Shown here: positions 25,392-35,668 of the stretch, one piece after another | How the letters are laid out: the number at the start of each line of letters is the position of its first letter | How positions within the stretch are numbered: position 1 is the stretch's first letter | NCBI RefSeq assembly: GCF_024345495.1 | Contig: NZ_JAGQBF010000010.1 | Coordinates: 22,376-86,375 of the forward strand | Length of the DNA: 64,000 nt | DNA from: Synechococcus sp. RedBA-s | GTDB lineage: Bacteria; Cyanobacteriota; Cyanobacteriia; PCC-6307; Cyanobiaceae | Reading direction: 5' to 3' | Made by a program: the position numbers and the translations under genes | The notes under the pieces: model-generated | What the model was told of the DNA's origin: nothing | Database searches by the model: none | The model's input: only the letters and a program-made list of their open reading frames with translations

Positions 25392-26444
25392 GTGCCCCCC
25401 TTGTTCTCGCGCCGCCCTAAGCATCAATTCAAGGCGGCTGGAGCGGGTCTCCTGCTTGGCGCCACCGGCTGGGTGCTGACGGCTCCCGCCGTGCGGGCGG
25501 CCGAACCAGCCCTGGAGGCGTCAACCCCCTTGGGGCCGATCCTGACGGAGACGGCCCAGGCCGAAGCGGTTGAGCCCGGCAGCGCCCCAGGGCCCCAGCC
25601 CGAGCCGTCCCCCTGGGCCGCCACCGTGGAGCTCTACGGCTTCTTGCCGCTGCGCACCACCGGGAGCACCACCGTCAAAGGCTTCACCGCCGACCTGGAT
25701 CTGGACCTTGTCCAGGTGCTCAGACCCCTGACGGGAGCGGGCTACATCCGGGGCAGCGTCGAGTACGGCCGTCTCGGTCTCCTCACCGACATCAGCTACA
25801 TCTCCACCAAAGGGGAAGAGGGAAAGCTCCAGGACATCAAGACCCGTTCCATCGAAGGCCCTCGGGGCAAGCGCAGCCTCACCCTCACTCCCGACGGCCA
25901 GCGCAACGTCGACGCCAATATTGGGAACATTCAGGGCATCTACGACCTGGCCCTGCGTTATCGCTTCGGCGACCGCGAATCGGCCGTGGCCCGCGCCGGT
26001 AGTTTCACCGTCATTCCCTATGCCGGGGTGCGGTTCGTCAACATGCAGTACGACCTGGGGGTGGATGTCCAGGGATCCGAGCGGACCTTGACCTTCAAAG
26101 GGCCGCGCTTGGAGAAGTCGCGGACACTGCAGGGATTGAATCTCCAAAGGCAACAATCCTTCGGCGGCACCGTGACCCAGCCCCTGCTGGGAACCCAGGC
26201 GATGGTGTTTCTCTCCCCCCGCATGAGGCTCTTCGCCCGCGCCGACGTGGGCTTCGGCGTGAGCAATGCCGATGACTACTCCTGGAACACCCAGGTGGGC
26301 CTGGGCTATGCGATCGGTAACTCCACCCAGCTCAACCTCTCCTGGCGCTATTTGCACCTGGAAGCAAGCAATGGTCAGACCCCCGAAAACGCCTACAACA
26401 TCAATCAGAATGGGGTTGAAGTGGGGGTGAAGTTCTTCTTCTGA
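25392..26444 (+). CDS. Outer-membrane beta-barrel protein
   Basis: This 350-residue protein begins with a signal sequence (ending APAVRAAE) and a Pro/Glu-rich linker. Regular amphipathic strands follow from about residue 75, such as AATVELYGFLPLRTTGST, GRLGLLTDISYIST and RLFARADVGFGVSN. It ends in EVGVKFFF, the aromatic C-terminal residue expected for outer-membrane insertion. It is divergent from FGE. No specific porin family is recognised; a role in uptake or export of sulfated substrates is only suggested by position. Confidence 0.75.
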   Translation: MPPLFSRRPKHQFKAAGAGLLLGATGWVLTAPAVRAAEPALEASTPLGPILTETAQAEAVEPGSAPGPQPEPSPWAATVELYGFLPLRTTGSTTVKGFTADLDLDLVQVLRPLTGAGYIRGSVEYGRLGLLTDISYISTKGEEGKLQDIKTRSIEGPRGKRSLTLTPDGQRNVDANIGNIQGIYDLALRYRFGDRESAVARAGSFTVIPYAGVRFVNMQYDLGVDVQGSERTLTFKGPRLEKSRTLQGLNLQRQQSFGGTVTQPLLGTQAMVFLSPRMRLFARADVGFGVSNADDYSWNTQVGLGYAIGNSTQLNLSWRYLHLEASNGQTPENAYNINQNGVEVGVKFFF

Positions 26445-26724
26445 GCGCCAGGGGGTCCGCCAGGCCCCAGGCTTGGCCTCAGCCGGAATCAGGAGGCGGC
26501 CAGTTGGTGACCGTGGAGAGGGGGCTCTCCTCTCAAGTGGCTCGGGTCTTGTCTTGAGTCGCTCAGCACAGGCTCACGAAGGATTGTGTTGAGCCCGCGG
26601 CTCGGGCAGATACGTCCATCCCCGACAGCGTCCGGCAGAACCAAGTCCTCCATCCGTAGATCCTGCTACAGCGATCTAGCCGCCCTGGGGCCCAGAGCCA
26701 GATTCAGCTGGTGCCAAACCGTTG
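26445..26724. other. Intergenic, no gene seen
   Basis: Nearly 430 bases separate the barrel gene from the glutaminase gene. Apart from a 39-codon open frame at 26725 there is no coding sequence with family-like features. Confidence 0.4.
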
Positions 26725-26844
26725 ATGGCCAAGCAGCAGGGCCTGCTGGAGACGTGGCCGAAGCTCCTGCGCCTACGGGTCAAAACTGCCGAGCTCAGCA
26801 TTGACGACAAGTGGATGTCACCTGAGGATGCCGAGAAGAGATAA
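26725..26844 (+). CDS. Possible short ORF or remnant of 39 codons
   Basis: This short frame starts with ATG and encodes LLETWPKLLRLRVKTAEL and a charged end. It is followed 28 bases later by the glutaminase-TerB gene on the same strand. The amino-acid makeup is plausible, but there is no recognised family and no strong ribosome site, so it may be a relic or chance. Confidence 0.2.
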   Translation: MAKQQGLLETWPKLLRLRVKTAELSIDDKWMSPEDAEKR

Positions 26845-26871
26845 CCTCCTGACTGGCATCAAGACTCGACC

Positions 26872-28605
26872 ATGGATCAGATGCAGGCCCTCTTCGCCAG
26901 CGTGTCGAACGACGGCACCACCGACGCTGCAAGGGTTCATGCCCGCTTGAGCGAAAGCGGCATCTCTTCCGACGATTTCCGTCTACAAACCACGATCAAC
27001 CGGCTGGCAGAGCTGGGTGATCGTTCCATTGATCTGGAAACCTTTGGCGCCCTGGTGGGACCCGAGCTGATGATGGTCAAACGGGCCCTGATGCGCCAGC
27101 TCATCATCCCAGACTGGGTTGATTTCTGCTGTGATATTCAGACGATCTATAACAATATCGCTGGTGACCACAGTGGCGCGAATGCCGATTACATCCCGAT
27201 TTTGCGGGATGCGGATCCCGAGAAATGGGGCGTGGCGATCTGCACGGTAGATGGCCAGCGCATGGCGATCGGCGATGTCGAGATTTACCACTCGATACAG
27301 TCCGTCTCCAAACCTCTCACCTATGCCTATGCGCTCGCCCGTGAAGGAGCGGAGTACACCCATCAGTTCGTTGGGGCCGAGCCCTCGGGGCGGCCGTTCA
27401 ATGCACTTGATCTGATGCCAGACATGCGCCCCTTCAATCCCTGTGTGAACGCCGGTGCAATCATGACCGCGGGGATCGTCGCGTCCGGGTGGCCAGACAA
27501 GAGTGCCCGGGACATCACCCAGGAGATCATGAACCTGTGGTCAGATCTCTGCGGAGGGCTGGGCTCGGTCCACTTCAGTGAGGAGACGATGCTATCCGAG
27601 CGGGAAACAGCACACAACAACTTTGCGATCGCCTATCTGCTGCAGGGGCGGAAGGGCTTGCCGCGGGATGTCGACCTCCACAAGATGCTTGACCTCTATC
27701 TCTCCTGTTGCAGCATCGAGATGACAGCCAAGATGCTGTCAGTGGCTGCCGCGACTCTGGCCAATGGTGGAGTGTGCCCCATTACAGGGAAAGAGGTCCT
27801 TTCCACCGATGTCGTCAAGAAAACCCTATCGGTGATGCAGGCGGCCGGGATGTACGACAACGCCGGTGTGTTCACCCTGGAGGTTGGCCTGCCTGCCAAA
27901 TCCGGTGTTGCCGGCGCGGTGATGGTGGTGGTTCCCAACCTCATGGGCTTCGCGACATTTTCACCTCGACTTGACCCCTATGGCAATTCGGTGCGCGGCG
28001 TCGCGTTCTGCCGTCAGCTCGTTGATCGCTTCACCTTTCATGTCTACGATAATCTCTCAGGAGGACACACTGGGTGCAAACGCGACCCCAGAGCCTCCCA
28101 GCACCAGCGCAAGCAACGCGACCTCTCCGATCTGAGCTGGGCGGTCTCCCACGGTGATCGCTATGCGACCAAAGTGCGCGATCTCATGCTGGCCTGCATG
28201 ATCGACATCACCCTGGCGGATGGGGACATCGAAGCATCCGAACTGGCGACTATGGCCGACACCTGTGCCGAGATCATGGGCGAGCGTCCTGACCCAGAAG
28301 ATCTGCGGGCCACCGCCGCGGCGCGCCAGCACAGAAGCGAGGCCCTCGGCACGCAGGGCAAGACTCCTTTTGAAGAACTGGTCGCCCAACTGGGCGAAGA
28401 ACGCTCCCAGCTGGATGACAACGGCCGCGAGATCATTCTCGAAGCTGCCTTCCGCGTGGCCTGTGCCGATGGCATGATCGAAGCTGAGGAAGACCTCAAA
28501 TTGCGCGCGCTCGCCGAGGCGCTTGGAATCAGCACCGGGGTGCTGGAGCTGGAAATCGGCAGGTTTCAGCGCCAGGTTGCCAGCAGCCGGATGGCGGGCT
28601 CCTGA
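26872..28605 (+). CDS. Glutaminase with N-terminal helical and C-terminal TerB-like domains
   Basis: This 577-residue protein contains a serine-dependent glutaminase domain that hydrolyses glutamine to glutamate and ammonia. Residues 1-75 resemble the EF-hand-like helical region that precedes some glutaminases. The glutaminase domain spans about 85-400, with catalytic Ser144 and Lys147 in SVSK, then FNPCVNAGAIMTAG, ERETAHNNFAIAY, and GLPAKSGVAGAVMVVVP. The C-terminal part (about 430-570) has two copies of an A-x-x-D-G-x-x-x-x-x-E pattern (TLADGDIEASEL, ACADGMIEAEED), typical of TerB tellurite-resistance-like domains. A second, different glutaminase lies at 52458. No interruption was seen. Confidence 0.85.
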   Translation: MDQMQALFASVSNDGTTDAARVHARLSESGISSDDFRLQTTINRLAELGDRSIDLETFGALVGPELMMVKRALMRQLIIPDWVDFCCDIQTIYNNIAGDHSGANADYIPILRDADPEKWGVAICTVDGQRMAIGDVEIYHSIQSVSKPLTYAYALAREGAEYTHQFVGAEPSGRPFNALDLMPDMRPFNPCVNAGAIMTAGIVASGWPDKSARDITQEIMNLWSDLCGGLGSVHFSEETMLSERETAHNNFAIAYLLQGRKGLPRDVDLHKMLDLYLSCCSIEMTAKMLSVAAATLANGGVCPITGKEVLSTDVVKKTLSVMQAAGMYDNAGVFTLEVGLPAKSGVAGAVMVVVPNLMGFATFSPRLDPYGNSVRGVAFCRQLVDRFTFHVYDNLSGGHTGCKRDPRASQHQRKQRDLSDLSWAVSHGDRYATKVRDLMLACMIDITLADGDIEASELATMADTCAEIMGERPDPEDLRATAAARQHRSEALGTQGKTPFEELVAQLGEERSQLDDNGREIILEAAFRVACADGMIEAEEDLKLRALAEALGISTGVLELEIGRFQRQVASSRMAGS

Positions 28606-28762
28606 AAGCAACGATTCCAGTTTCGTGTTCTCCCAATGACCGCAACTCAGTCACCTCGTACAGCAAATTGAGAAGGCGCTGGAACAGGGCCTAACCGACA
28701 GCAGGGTCTTTGGTCCCTCACCGACGCGACAAGTCACTGAGTCTCTGATGCCCAAGGCCTAC

Positions 28763-29271
28763 GGCTCTCTGCCAATCCCTGTGTAACGGCCCCTGCACGA
28801 ACGTGTGTCGAGACAGTTCAAGGAGGAAACACCACCTGCGTGGAGGTACCTACGGCTGCTGGTGCCCTCCTGATTCTCGACTATGGGAGCGGAGCGAGGG
28901 AGCTCGGTAACACACTGATGGAAGCGAAATCCACCGCCCCACGTGGCCACATCCTGATCAGCCACCGGCACTGAGATCCTATTCAGGGAATGCTGTTCTT
29001 CGCTCCTCTGTAGGCATCAAACGGTGAGTGGGACGTGTATGGACCCAGGCCTGGGGCGCTCTCCATGCAGGAAGCTCTGACGCAGCAGAGATCACCCCCT
29101 TTCTTCCCAATCAGCCTTGACACCCTCACTTCAACGAGACGATTTCACGACCTCGTCGAAGGGGTAAACCTGATCGGTGACGTCAAGGTATCGACGCAGT
29201 TTCTGAACCATCCAGGAGCAACCCTTGGCTCTCGGATGGAGGCAGACGATAGGGTTGATGTCTACATTTGA
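28763..29271 (+). pseudogene. Metallo-beta-lactamase-fold hydrolase, decayed
   Basis: One frame from 28822 spells most of an MBL-fold hydrolase: GGNTTCVEV, LLILDYGSGARELG, RGHILISHRH, then IQGMLFFAPL, NGEWDVYGPRPGA, VSTQFLNHPGATLGSR. A TGA stands where the metal motif should continue (HRH-stop-DPIQG, where relatives have a Trp), and a TAG follows FFAPL. An earlier frame holds a trace of the N-terminus (GSLPIP). With two stops and a frameshift it is a pseudogene. Its ancestral role is unknown. Confidence 0.7.
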
Positions 29272-29411
29272 GCCCCAGAGCTCCAGAGCCCCAGGGCAGA
29301 GGGGATTTCACCTCGTCTCAGGATTTCAGCCAGGAGGATCGTCGCCACCCACTGACACCCACTGATCCAGCATCCAGACCAGATGGGTTGGCAAACGGGA
29401 ACGGCCGGCGC

Positions 29412-31085
29412 TCAGCCACCCGTTCCCGGCAACTTCTCCAGGCGTGCATCGCGGTGCAGCCGTCCCTGCAGCTTGAGCCAGCTCAGCGACACCGGAGCAG
29501 CCAGCACCAGGGGGATCGCCACCAGGGCTGGACGGCTGCTCGCCGCCAACACCGCAGCAGCCAGGGCCAGGGCGCCGAGCATGATCGTCTGACTGGTGGT
29601 CTGTTGCGCCAGGGCCAGACGCCGCAACAGTCGGTCGGTTTCCCCCGCCCGGATTTGCACCTGCAGGTCGCCCTGCTCGATGCGCACCAGGCTGTCCTCC
29701 AGCCGGCGCGGCAGCCCTAGGGCGCGGCTGCCCACTTCAGCGGCCTGGCGGCTCAGTTCACCGAGGAAATCGTTGGGGCCGTTCCCGCTCGCGGTCATCA
29801 GGGGGAGGAGGTAGGGACGGGCAATCGCCATCAGGCTAAAGCCGGGGTCGAGGCTGCGGCCCACCCCCTCGAAAGTGGAGAGGGCCCGCATCACGAAGAT
29901 CAGCTCGGCCGGCAGGCGAAACGGCTGGCCATAGACCAGGTCGTAGAGGTCGCCGGAGAGCTTCTCGATCACGTTGGTGGAGAAGGGGGGGGTGAGCGCC
30001 TCGGTGAGCATCACCCGCACCAGGCGTCGCACTGGGCCGGGATCCACGTCCTTGGCGATCACCCCGGCTCCCTGCAGCTCGTCCACCAATCCGGCGGCAT
30101 CACGGGCCGCCGCGGCCCGCACCATCCGCCCCAGCCGGCTACGCAGCCGCGGTGAGAGCTGGCCCATCATCCCGAAGTCGTAGTAGATGAGAGCGCCATC
30201 GGCGGCCACCGCCAGGTTGCCGGGGTGGGGGTCGGCGTGGAAGAAGCCGAAGCGCACCAGCTGCTGCAGATAACTGGCAGCCCCCTTCTCCGCCACCGCC
30301 GCCGGGTCGATGCCCGCCGCCACCAGGGCGTCGCGATCGGTGATCTTGATGCCGGGCAAAAAATCAAGGCAGAGCACACGGCGGGTGCTGAGTTCCCAGA
30401 TCACCGACGGGATGCGGATGCCGGCATCGTCGAGAAACTGCTGACGGAAGCGGGCCGCATGTTCGGCCTCCAGACGAAAATCCAGTTCCCGCAGCAGCAC
30501 CCGGCGGCATTCCTGGGCGATCGACACCCAGTCGCGGCCTTCTCCCCAGCGCGGATGGCGCTGCATCACCGCCGCCACCTGCTGCATCACCTCCAGATCG
30601 AGGCGGAACAACCGCTCCAGCCCGGGCCGCTGGATCTTGAAGACCACCTGACGGCCACTGCGCAGGCTGGCCCGGTGCACCTGGGCGAGGCTGGCGGAGC
30701 CCAGGGGCCGCTCCTCGAGATCGACGATCTCAGCGCAGCGCCCACCCAGTTCCTCCTCGAGCAGCGCCTGCACCACCGCGAAGGGGAAGGAGGGCACCTG
30801 ATCCTGCAGGCGGGAGAGCTCCTCGACATAGCCGGCCGGCAGCACGTCGGGGCGGGCGGAGAGTAATTGGCCCAGCTTGATGAAGGCCGAGCCCAGGCCC
30901 AGCAGCTCCTGGGTGAGCCAATGGGCCCGCCGCTGCTGCCGGGCCTCCCGCCGCTCCTGGGTGGGGCCGCCGGGATAGGTCCAGTTCTTGCCATCCCACC
31001 AGAGACCGCCCAGCAGGCGTAGCACGGTCCACCAGATGCGCAGGGAGCGGGCGAAGCCCCGCCAGCGTTGGCGCCAGGCGCCCAT
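29412..31085 (-). CDS. ABC1/UbiB family atypical kinase
   Basis: This 557-residue protein belongs to the ABC1K (AarF/UbiB) family of atypical ATP-binding kinases linked to quinone and lipid metabolism. The family KxGQ motif is in FIKLGQLLSARPDVLP near residue 70. The Ala-rich loop replacing a glycine loop is LGSASLAQVHRA, and the catalytic core is FGFFHADPHPGNLA followed by YYDFGMMG. Two C-terminal helices about 505-540 would anchor it in the membrane. Its start codon shares a base with the stop of the upstream small gene, so they form an operon. Confidence 0.92.
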   Translation of the reverse strand: MGAWRQRWRGFARSLRIWWTVLRLLGGLWWDGKNWTYPGGPTQERREARQQRRAHWLTQELLGLGSAFIKLGQLLSARPDVLPAGYVEELSRLQDQVPSFPFAVVQALLEEELGGRCAEIVDLEERPLGSASLAQVHRASLRSGRQVVFKIQRPGLERLFRLDLEVMQQVAAVMQRHPRWGEGRDWVSIAQECRRVLLRELDFRLEAEHAARFRQQFLDDAGIRIPSVIWELSTRRVLCLDFLPGIKITDRDALVAAGIDPAAVAEKGAASYLQQLVRFGFFHADPHPGNLAVAADGALIYYDFGMMGQLSPRLRSRLGRMVRAAAARDAAGLVDELQGAGVIAKDVDPGPVRRLVRVMLTEALTPPFSTNVIEKLSGDLYDLVYGQPFRLPAELIFVMRALSTFEGVGRSLDPGFSLMAIARPYLLPLMTASGNGPNDFLGELSRQAAEVGSRALGLPRRLEDSLVRIEQGDLQVQIRAGETDRLLRRLALAQQTTSQTIMLGALALAAAVLAASSRPALVAIPLVLAAPVSLSWLKLQGRLHRDARLEKLPGTGG

Positions 31086-31414
31086 CAGGCCTGGTCCTCA
31101 AGTTGGCGGGAGATCGACGCCACCCGGGCGCGCAGATCATCGATCTGATCCTGGGGAGCGGCTGCGGCCCAGGCCGTGGCACTGGCCGCAGCAGTGCCTC
31201 TGCTGGCGGCCGGGCCGCCTGCCGTGACCTCGGTTTCGAGCCGCTGGGCCTCCTGCTCCACTTCACTCCAGAACAGCTCCAACTCGCGCCTGAGCCGCTC
31301 GGGCGCCTCCTGGGCCAGCACGGCCAGGCTGGCCGCCGAATCAGCGAAGCCGCTGCCGAGGCGGGCCCCCAGCCGATTCAACGCAGCCTGCAGCAGGGAT
31401 TGGGGGGCGTGCAT
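31085..31414 (-). CDS. Small hypothetical protein, coiled-coil-rich
   Basis: This is a 109-residue hydrophilic protein with Ala/Glu/Gln-rich helices (for example RELELFWSEVEQEAQRLETE) and a C-terminal helix with DDLRARVASISRQLED. I recognise no family. Its stop overlaps the start of the ABC1 kinase by one base (TGATG), so the two are probably co-translated. The ATG at 31414 is preferred to one 12 bases upstream, but either is possible. Confidence 0.6.
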   Translation of the reverse strand: MHAPQSLLQAALNRLGARLGSGFADSAASLAVLAQEAPERLRRELELFWSEVEQEAQRLETEVTAGGPAASRGTAAASATAWAAAAPQDQIDDLRARVASISRQLEDQA

Positions 31415-31450
31415 CGAAAGGACCATCCGCTCTGGCCAAACTGTGGCAGA

Positions 31451-31978
31451 TCAGGGCTGGCGCTCGGGAGCCGGCGGCGGTGGCGCTTCGAGTGTGGGCG
31501 GCTCAGGTTCAGGGATGGGTTCGGAGCGCGGAGCTTCCTCTGCAGCGCCGGACGCACCGCCGGACTCCGCTGAAGAGCCGCTGGTGGAGTCTCCAGCCTG
31601 GCTGCCGCTGGTCTCCTGCTGTTGCCTGGTCCTTTCGGCCGCCTCGCGCTTGGCCTTCGCCGCTGTCTCGTTCTGCTGGCGTTCCGCCTCGATCAGCTCC
31701 AGATCAGCGCGCAGCTCCTGGCGGTCGGCGCCGTAGCGCAGGCGCAGGCTCTCCAGCGAAGTGCCGGGAAACGGTTTGACATCAAACGTCTGATCCAGCT
31801 TGACCGGCCCGCCGGCCTGCAACGCCAGCAGGCGATCGGTGAGGGCGTAGCCCGAGCCGAAGGCCAGGCCCGCCACCAGGGGCAGCAGCCAGCGGGGCCA
31901 GCGCTTTGGGGGTTGGGGAGCCGCCGCCGCCTGAGGGCTGGATCGGCGGGATCGACGCCGGGCTCCGGCCTCGGACAT
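31451..31978 (-). CDS. Hypothetical single-pass membrane protein
   Basis: This is a 175-residue protein with a basic N-terminus (ARRRSRRSS), one transmembrane segment at about 32-48 (LPLVAGLAFGSGYALTD), and a charged Glu/Gln-rich segment at about 85-130 suited to a coiled coil. A Pro/Glu-rich tail follows. I recognise no family. It lies between argJ and the small gene of the ABC1 operon, all on the minus strand. Confidence 0.6.
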   Translation of the reverse strand: MSEAGARRRSRRSSPQAAAAPQPPKRWPRWLLPLVAGLAFGSGYALTDRLLALQAGGPVKLDQTFDVKPFPGTSLESLRLRYGADRQELRADLELIEAERQQNETAAKAKREAAERTRQQQETSGSQAGDSTSGSSAESGGASGAAEEAPRSEPIPEPEPPTLEAPPPPAPERQP

Positions 31979-32027
31979 GGGGGGCTGGTGGTGGAAGAGA
32001 TCCCATCCTGCCCGCAGCCGCAAGCGT

Positions 32028-33290
32028 TCAGGTGGTGTAGTCAGCGTTGATGCGCACGTATTGATCCGAGAGATCGCAGCCCCAGGCCAGGCCCTCACCA
32101 GGGCCGTCGCCCACCACCAGGCGGATGGCCACGGTGTCGCCCAGGAGTGGATCTGGGTTGAGATAGGCACCGGCGGCCCGCTCGGCCATGTAGCGCGAGG
32201 CGGCCGGGCGATCGAAGACCAGGGGCTGGCCCGCCGCCATCAGCTGGTGCTCCCCCAGCCAGAGGGCCACCGCTTCGGGGTCAAAGGGCACACCGGCGCG
32301 GCCCGCTGCGGCCACGATCCGGCCCCAGTTGGGGTCGCGACCGTGGATGGCGCACTTCACCAGCGAGGAGCCGCAGATGGTACGGGCCATCGCCCGAGCG
32401 CCGGCGTCATCCGGGGCGCCCTCCACCTGCACCTCGATCAGGCAGGTGGCCCCCTCGCCATCGCGGGCGATCGCCCTGGCCAGGTGCTGCGACACCGCCG
32501 TAAGGCCGGCCTCCAGCTCCTCGAAGTGCTCGAGGTTCAGGGGTTCCCCGGCTGTAAAGGCCAGGTACGTGTCGTTGGTGCTGGTGTCGCCGTCCACCGT
32601 GATCGCATTGAAGGAGCGATCCACCGCCCGCTGCACCATCGCCTGCCAGAGCTCGGCCGGCACACCGGCATCGCAGCTGAGATAGCCCAGCATCGTGGCC
32701 ATGTTCGGGTGAATCATCCCGGAGCCCTTGGCCATGCCGCCGAGGCGCACGCGGCGGCCACCCAGGTCAGCCTCAAGACCGATCTGCTTGTCGATCAGAT
32801 CGGTGGTGAGGATGGCGGTGGCGGCATCGGCACCCCCCTCGGGGCTGAGGGCCGCCACCAGGGGATCAAGGCCCGCCAGCAGGATGTCCATCGGGATCGG
32901 TACGCCGATCACTCCGGTGGAGCAGATCAGCACCTCCTCGGGCGCTAGGCCGAGGAGGTCGGCGGTGGACTGGGTGGCGCGCAGGCTGTCGATCAGGCCC
33001 CGGTCACCGGTGCAGGCATTGGCCTGACCGGAGTTGGTGAGCACCGCCCGGGCCCGGCCGCCGCTGGCCGCGAGGCGCTCGGCGCAGAGATCCACGCAGG
33101 CGGCCCGTACGCGGTTGGTGGTGAAGCTGCCCGCGCAGACCGCGCCTGCCGGCGCCAGCAGCAGCGAGAGATCAGGGTTGCCGGAGGCCTTGAGGCCGGC
33201 GGTGATCCCGGCGGCCAGGAAACCAGCGGGAGCGGTGAGGCCGCCGGGGATCGGGTGCCAGGGAAGGGACACAGCGGCAGGATGACTCAC
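32028..33290 (-). CDS. argJ: Bifunctional glutamate N-acetyltransferase / ornithine acetyltransferase
   Basis: This is a 420-residue ArgJ. It transfers acetyl from N-acetylornithine to glutamate and so recycles the acetyl group in arginine synthesis. The self-cleavage site is KGSGMIHPNMATMLGYL, in which the Thr of ATML becomes the N-terminal nucleophile of the beta chain. Other motifs are VRAACVDLC, TNSGQANACTG, STGVIGVPIPMD and the end YVRINADYTT. Start GTG at 33290 is about 20 bases from the divergent MpaB-CoaE gene; GTG at 33272 would also fit. It belongs to the conserved picocyanobacterial gene order. Confidence 0.93.
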   Translation of the reverse strand: MSHPAAVSLPWHPIPGGLTAPAGFLAAGITAGLKASGNPDLSLLLAPAGAVCAGSFTTNRVRAACVDLCAERLAASGGRARAVLTNSGQANACTGDRGLIDSLRATQSTADLLGLAPEEVLICSTGVIGVPIPMDILLAGLDPLVAALSPEGGADAATAILTTDLIDKQIGLEADLGGRRVRLGGMAKGSGMIHPNMATMLGYLSCDAGVPAELWQAMVQRAVDRSFNAITVDGDTSTNDTYLAFTAGEPLNLEHFEELEAGLTAVSQHLARAIARDGEGATCLIEVQVEGAPDDAGARAMARTICGSSLVKCAIHGRDPNWGRIVAAAGRAGVPFDPEAVALWLGEHQLMAAGQPLVFDRPAASRYMAERAAGAYLNPDPLLGDTVAIRLVVGDGPGEGLAWGCDLSDQYVRINADYTT

Positions 33291-33309
33291 ACCATCCTGC
33301 CGAGCCGTC

Positions 33310-34764
<1,455 letters not shown>

Positions 34765-34776
<12 letters not shown>

Positions 34777-35253
34777 GGCCCGCTCCGCCAACGCCGAGGC
34801 CCAGTCTTCGAAAGCCCTCAGGTCGGCCTCCAGCCTGCTCCAGACCTCAGGAAGCGCCTTGATCAAGGCGGTGATGGGTTCAGGGCTCAGCTCATCGGCG
34901 TAGAGGTTGCGCACCAGATGCCGGAAACGCAGATACTCCTGCAGCGACATTTGGGTGCTTTCGCGAAGCACCGCCGGACGGTGATCGGTGGCCATCGCCA
35001 TCCGCTCCAGCAGCCGACGATGCCAGCTGTCCCCCTGGCGTGGCGTGCCGCCATTGAGTGTCCGGCTCACCAGCAGCAACGCCCGCTCGATGCCGGTGTA
35101 GAAGCTGTGCAGCCGCAACGCTGCCGCCTCCACGGGGTCAGGGCCTTCCCCAAGTCGAGACAGGCTGCGAACCAGAGTCGCTACCAGGTTTTCCATCCGC
35201 TGACGCTCGCGGCGCAGGTCGTCGCGGAGCTCGCGCAGATCTTCAGGCTGCAT
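34765..35253 (-). CDS. HepT-like HEPN ribonuclease toxin
   Basis: This is a 162-residue all-helical HEPN protein. The second half has ALRLHSFYTGIERALLLV and the family motif YLRFRHLVRNLYADEL. The relatives I recall also have Asn after RHVVR, so the apparent lack of a classic R-x4-H is normal. ATG at 35253 is preferred because it overlaps the end of its mntA-type partner by 11 bases. With that gene it forms an antitoxin-toxin pair in which the nucleotidyltransferase AMPylates the toxin. It looks intact, unlike the pair at 6826-7266. Confidence 0.75.
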
Positions 35254-35653
35254 CGCCGCCGTTGCAACCCGATTCAAGGGGACCGTGGACGCTCCGATCG
35301 CCTGCCGTCAGGGCCCTGCCGTGGCGCAGCAGCCGCTGGGCGAGCTCAGGAGAAAGGTCTTCCAGCCGCTTGAGATCGACCGGCAGCGGACCAGCCGCCT
35401 CGGCCAGAGCGAGGGCCTTCAGCAACTGATCAGCGGGCAGACCCTGCACGAGCAGATCGAGATCGGAATGCTCCTTGAACCCAGAGCCCAGCAAGGACCC
35501 ATGCACCCAGAGCCGGCTGAGCTGGGGCCAATGCTCATACAACGCCTGCGCGGAGCACTCAGCCTGGCTGAGGCCTGCCTGGCGCAGCTGCTCCAGCGCC
35601 TGCTGATCGGCCGCGAAGCGCTGCAGCCAGTAGGTCTCGGCATGGAGCGTCAT
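35243..35653 (-). CDS. MntA-type nucleotidyltransferase antitoxin
   Basis: This is a 136-residue minimal nucleotidyltransferase. The catalytic block reads LWVHGSLLGSGFKEHSDLDLLV (G-S then D-x-D) and is followed by LPVDLKRLEDLSPELAQRLL. In this family the enzyme adds AMP to a tyrosine on the HEPN toxin. It overlaps the partner gene by 11 bases. It sits between gatB and coaE, interrupting the usual picocyanobacterial order. Confidence 0.78.
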   Translation of the reverse strand: MTLHAETYWLQRFAADQQALEQLRQAGLSQAECSAQALYEHWPQLSRLWVHGSLLGSGFKEHSDLDLLVQGLPADQLLKALALAEAAGPLPVDLKRLEDLSPELAQRLLRHGRALTAGDRSVHGPLESGCNGGDAA

Positions 35654-35668
35654 GGGACAAGTCTGCCT

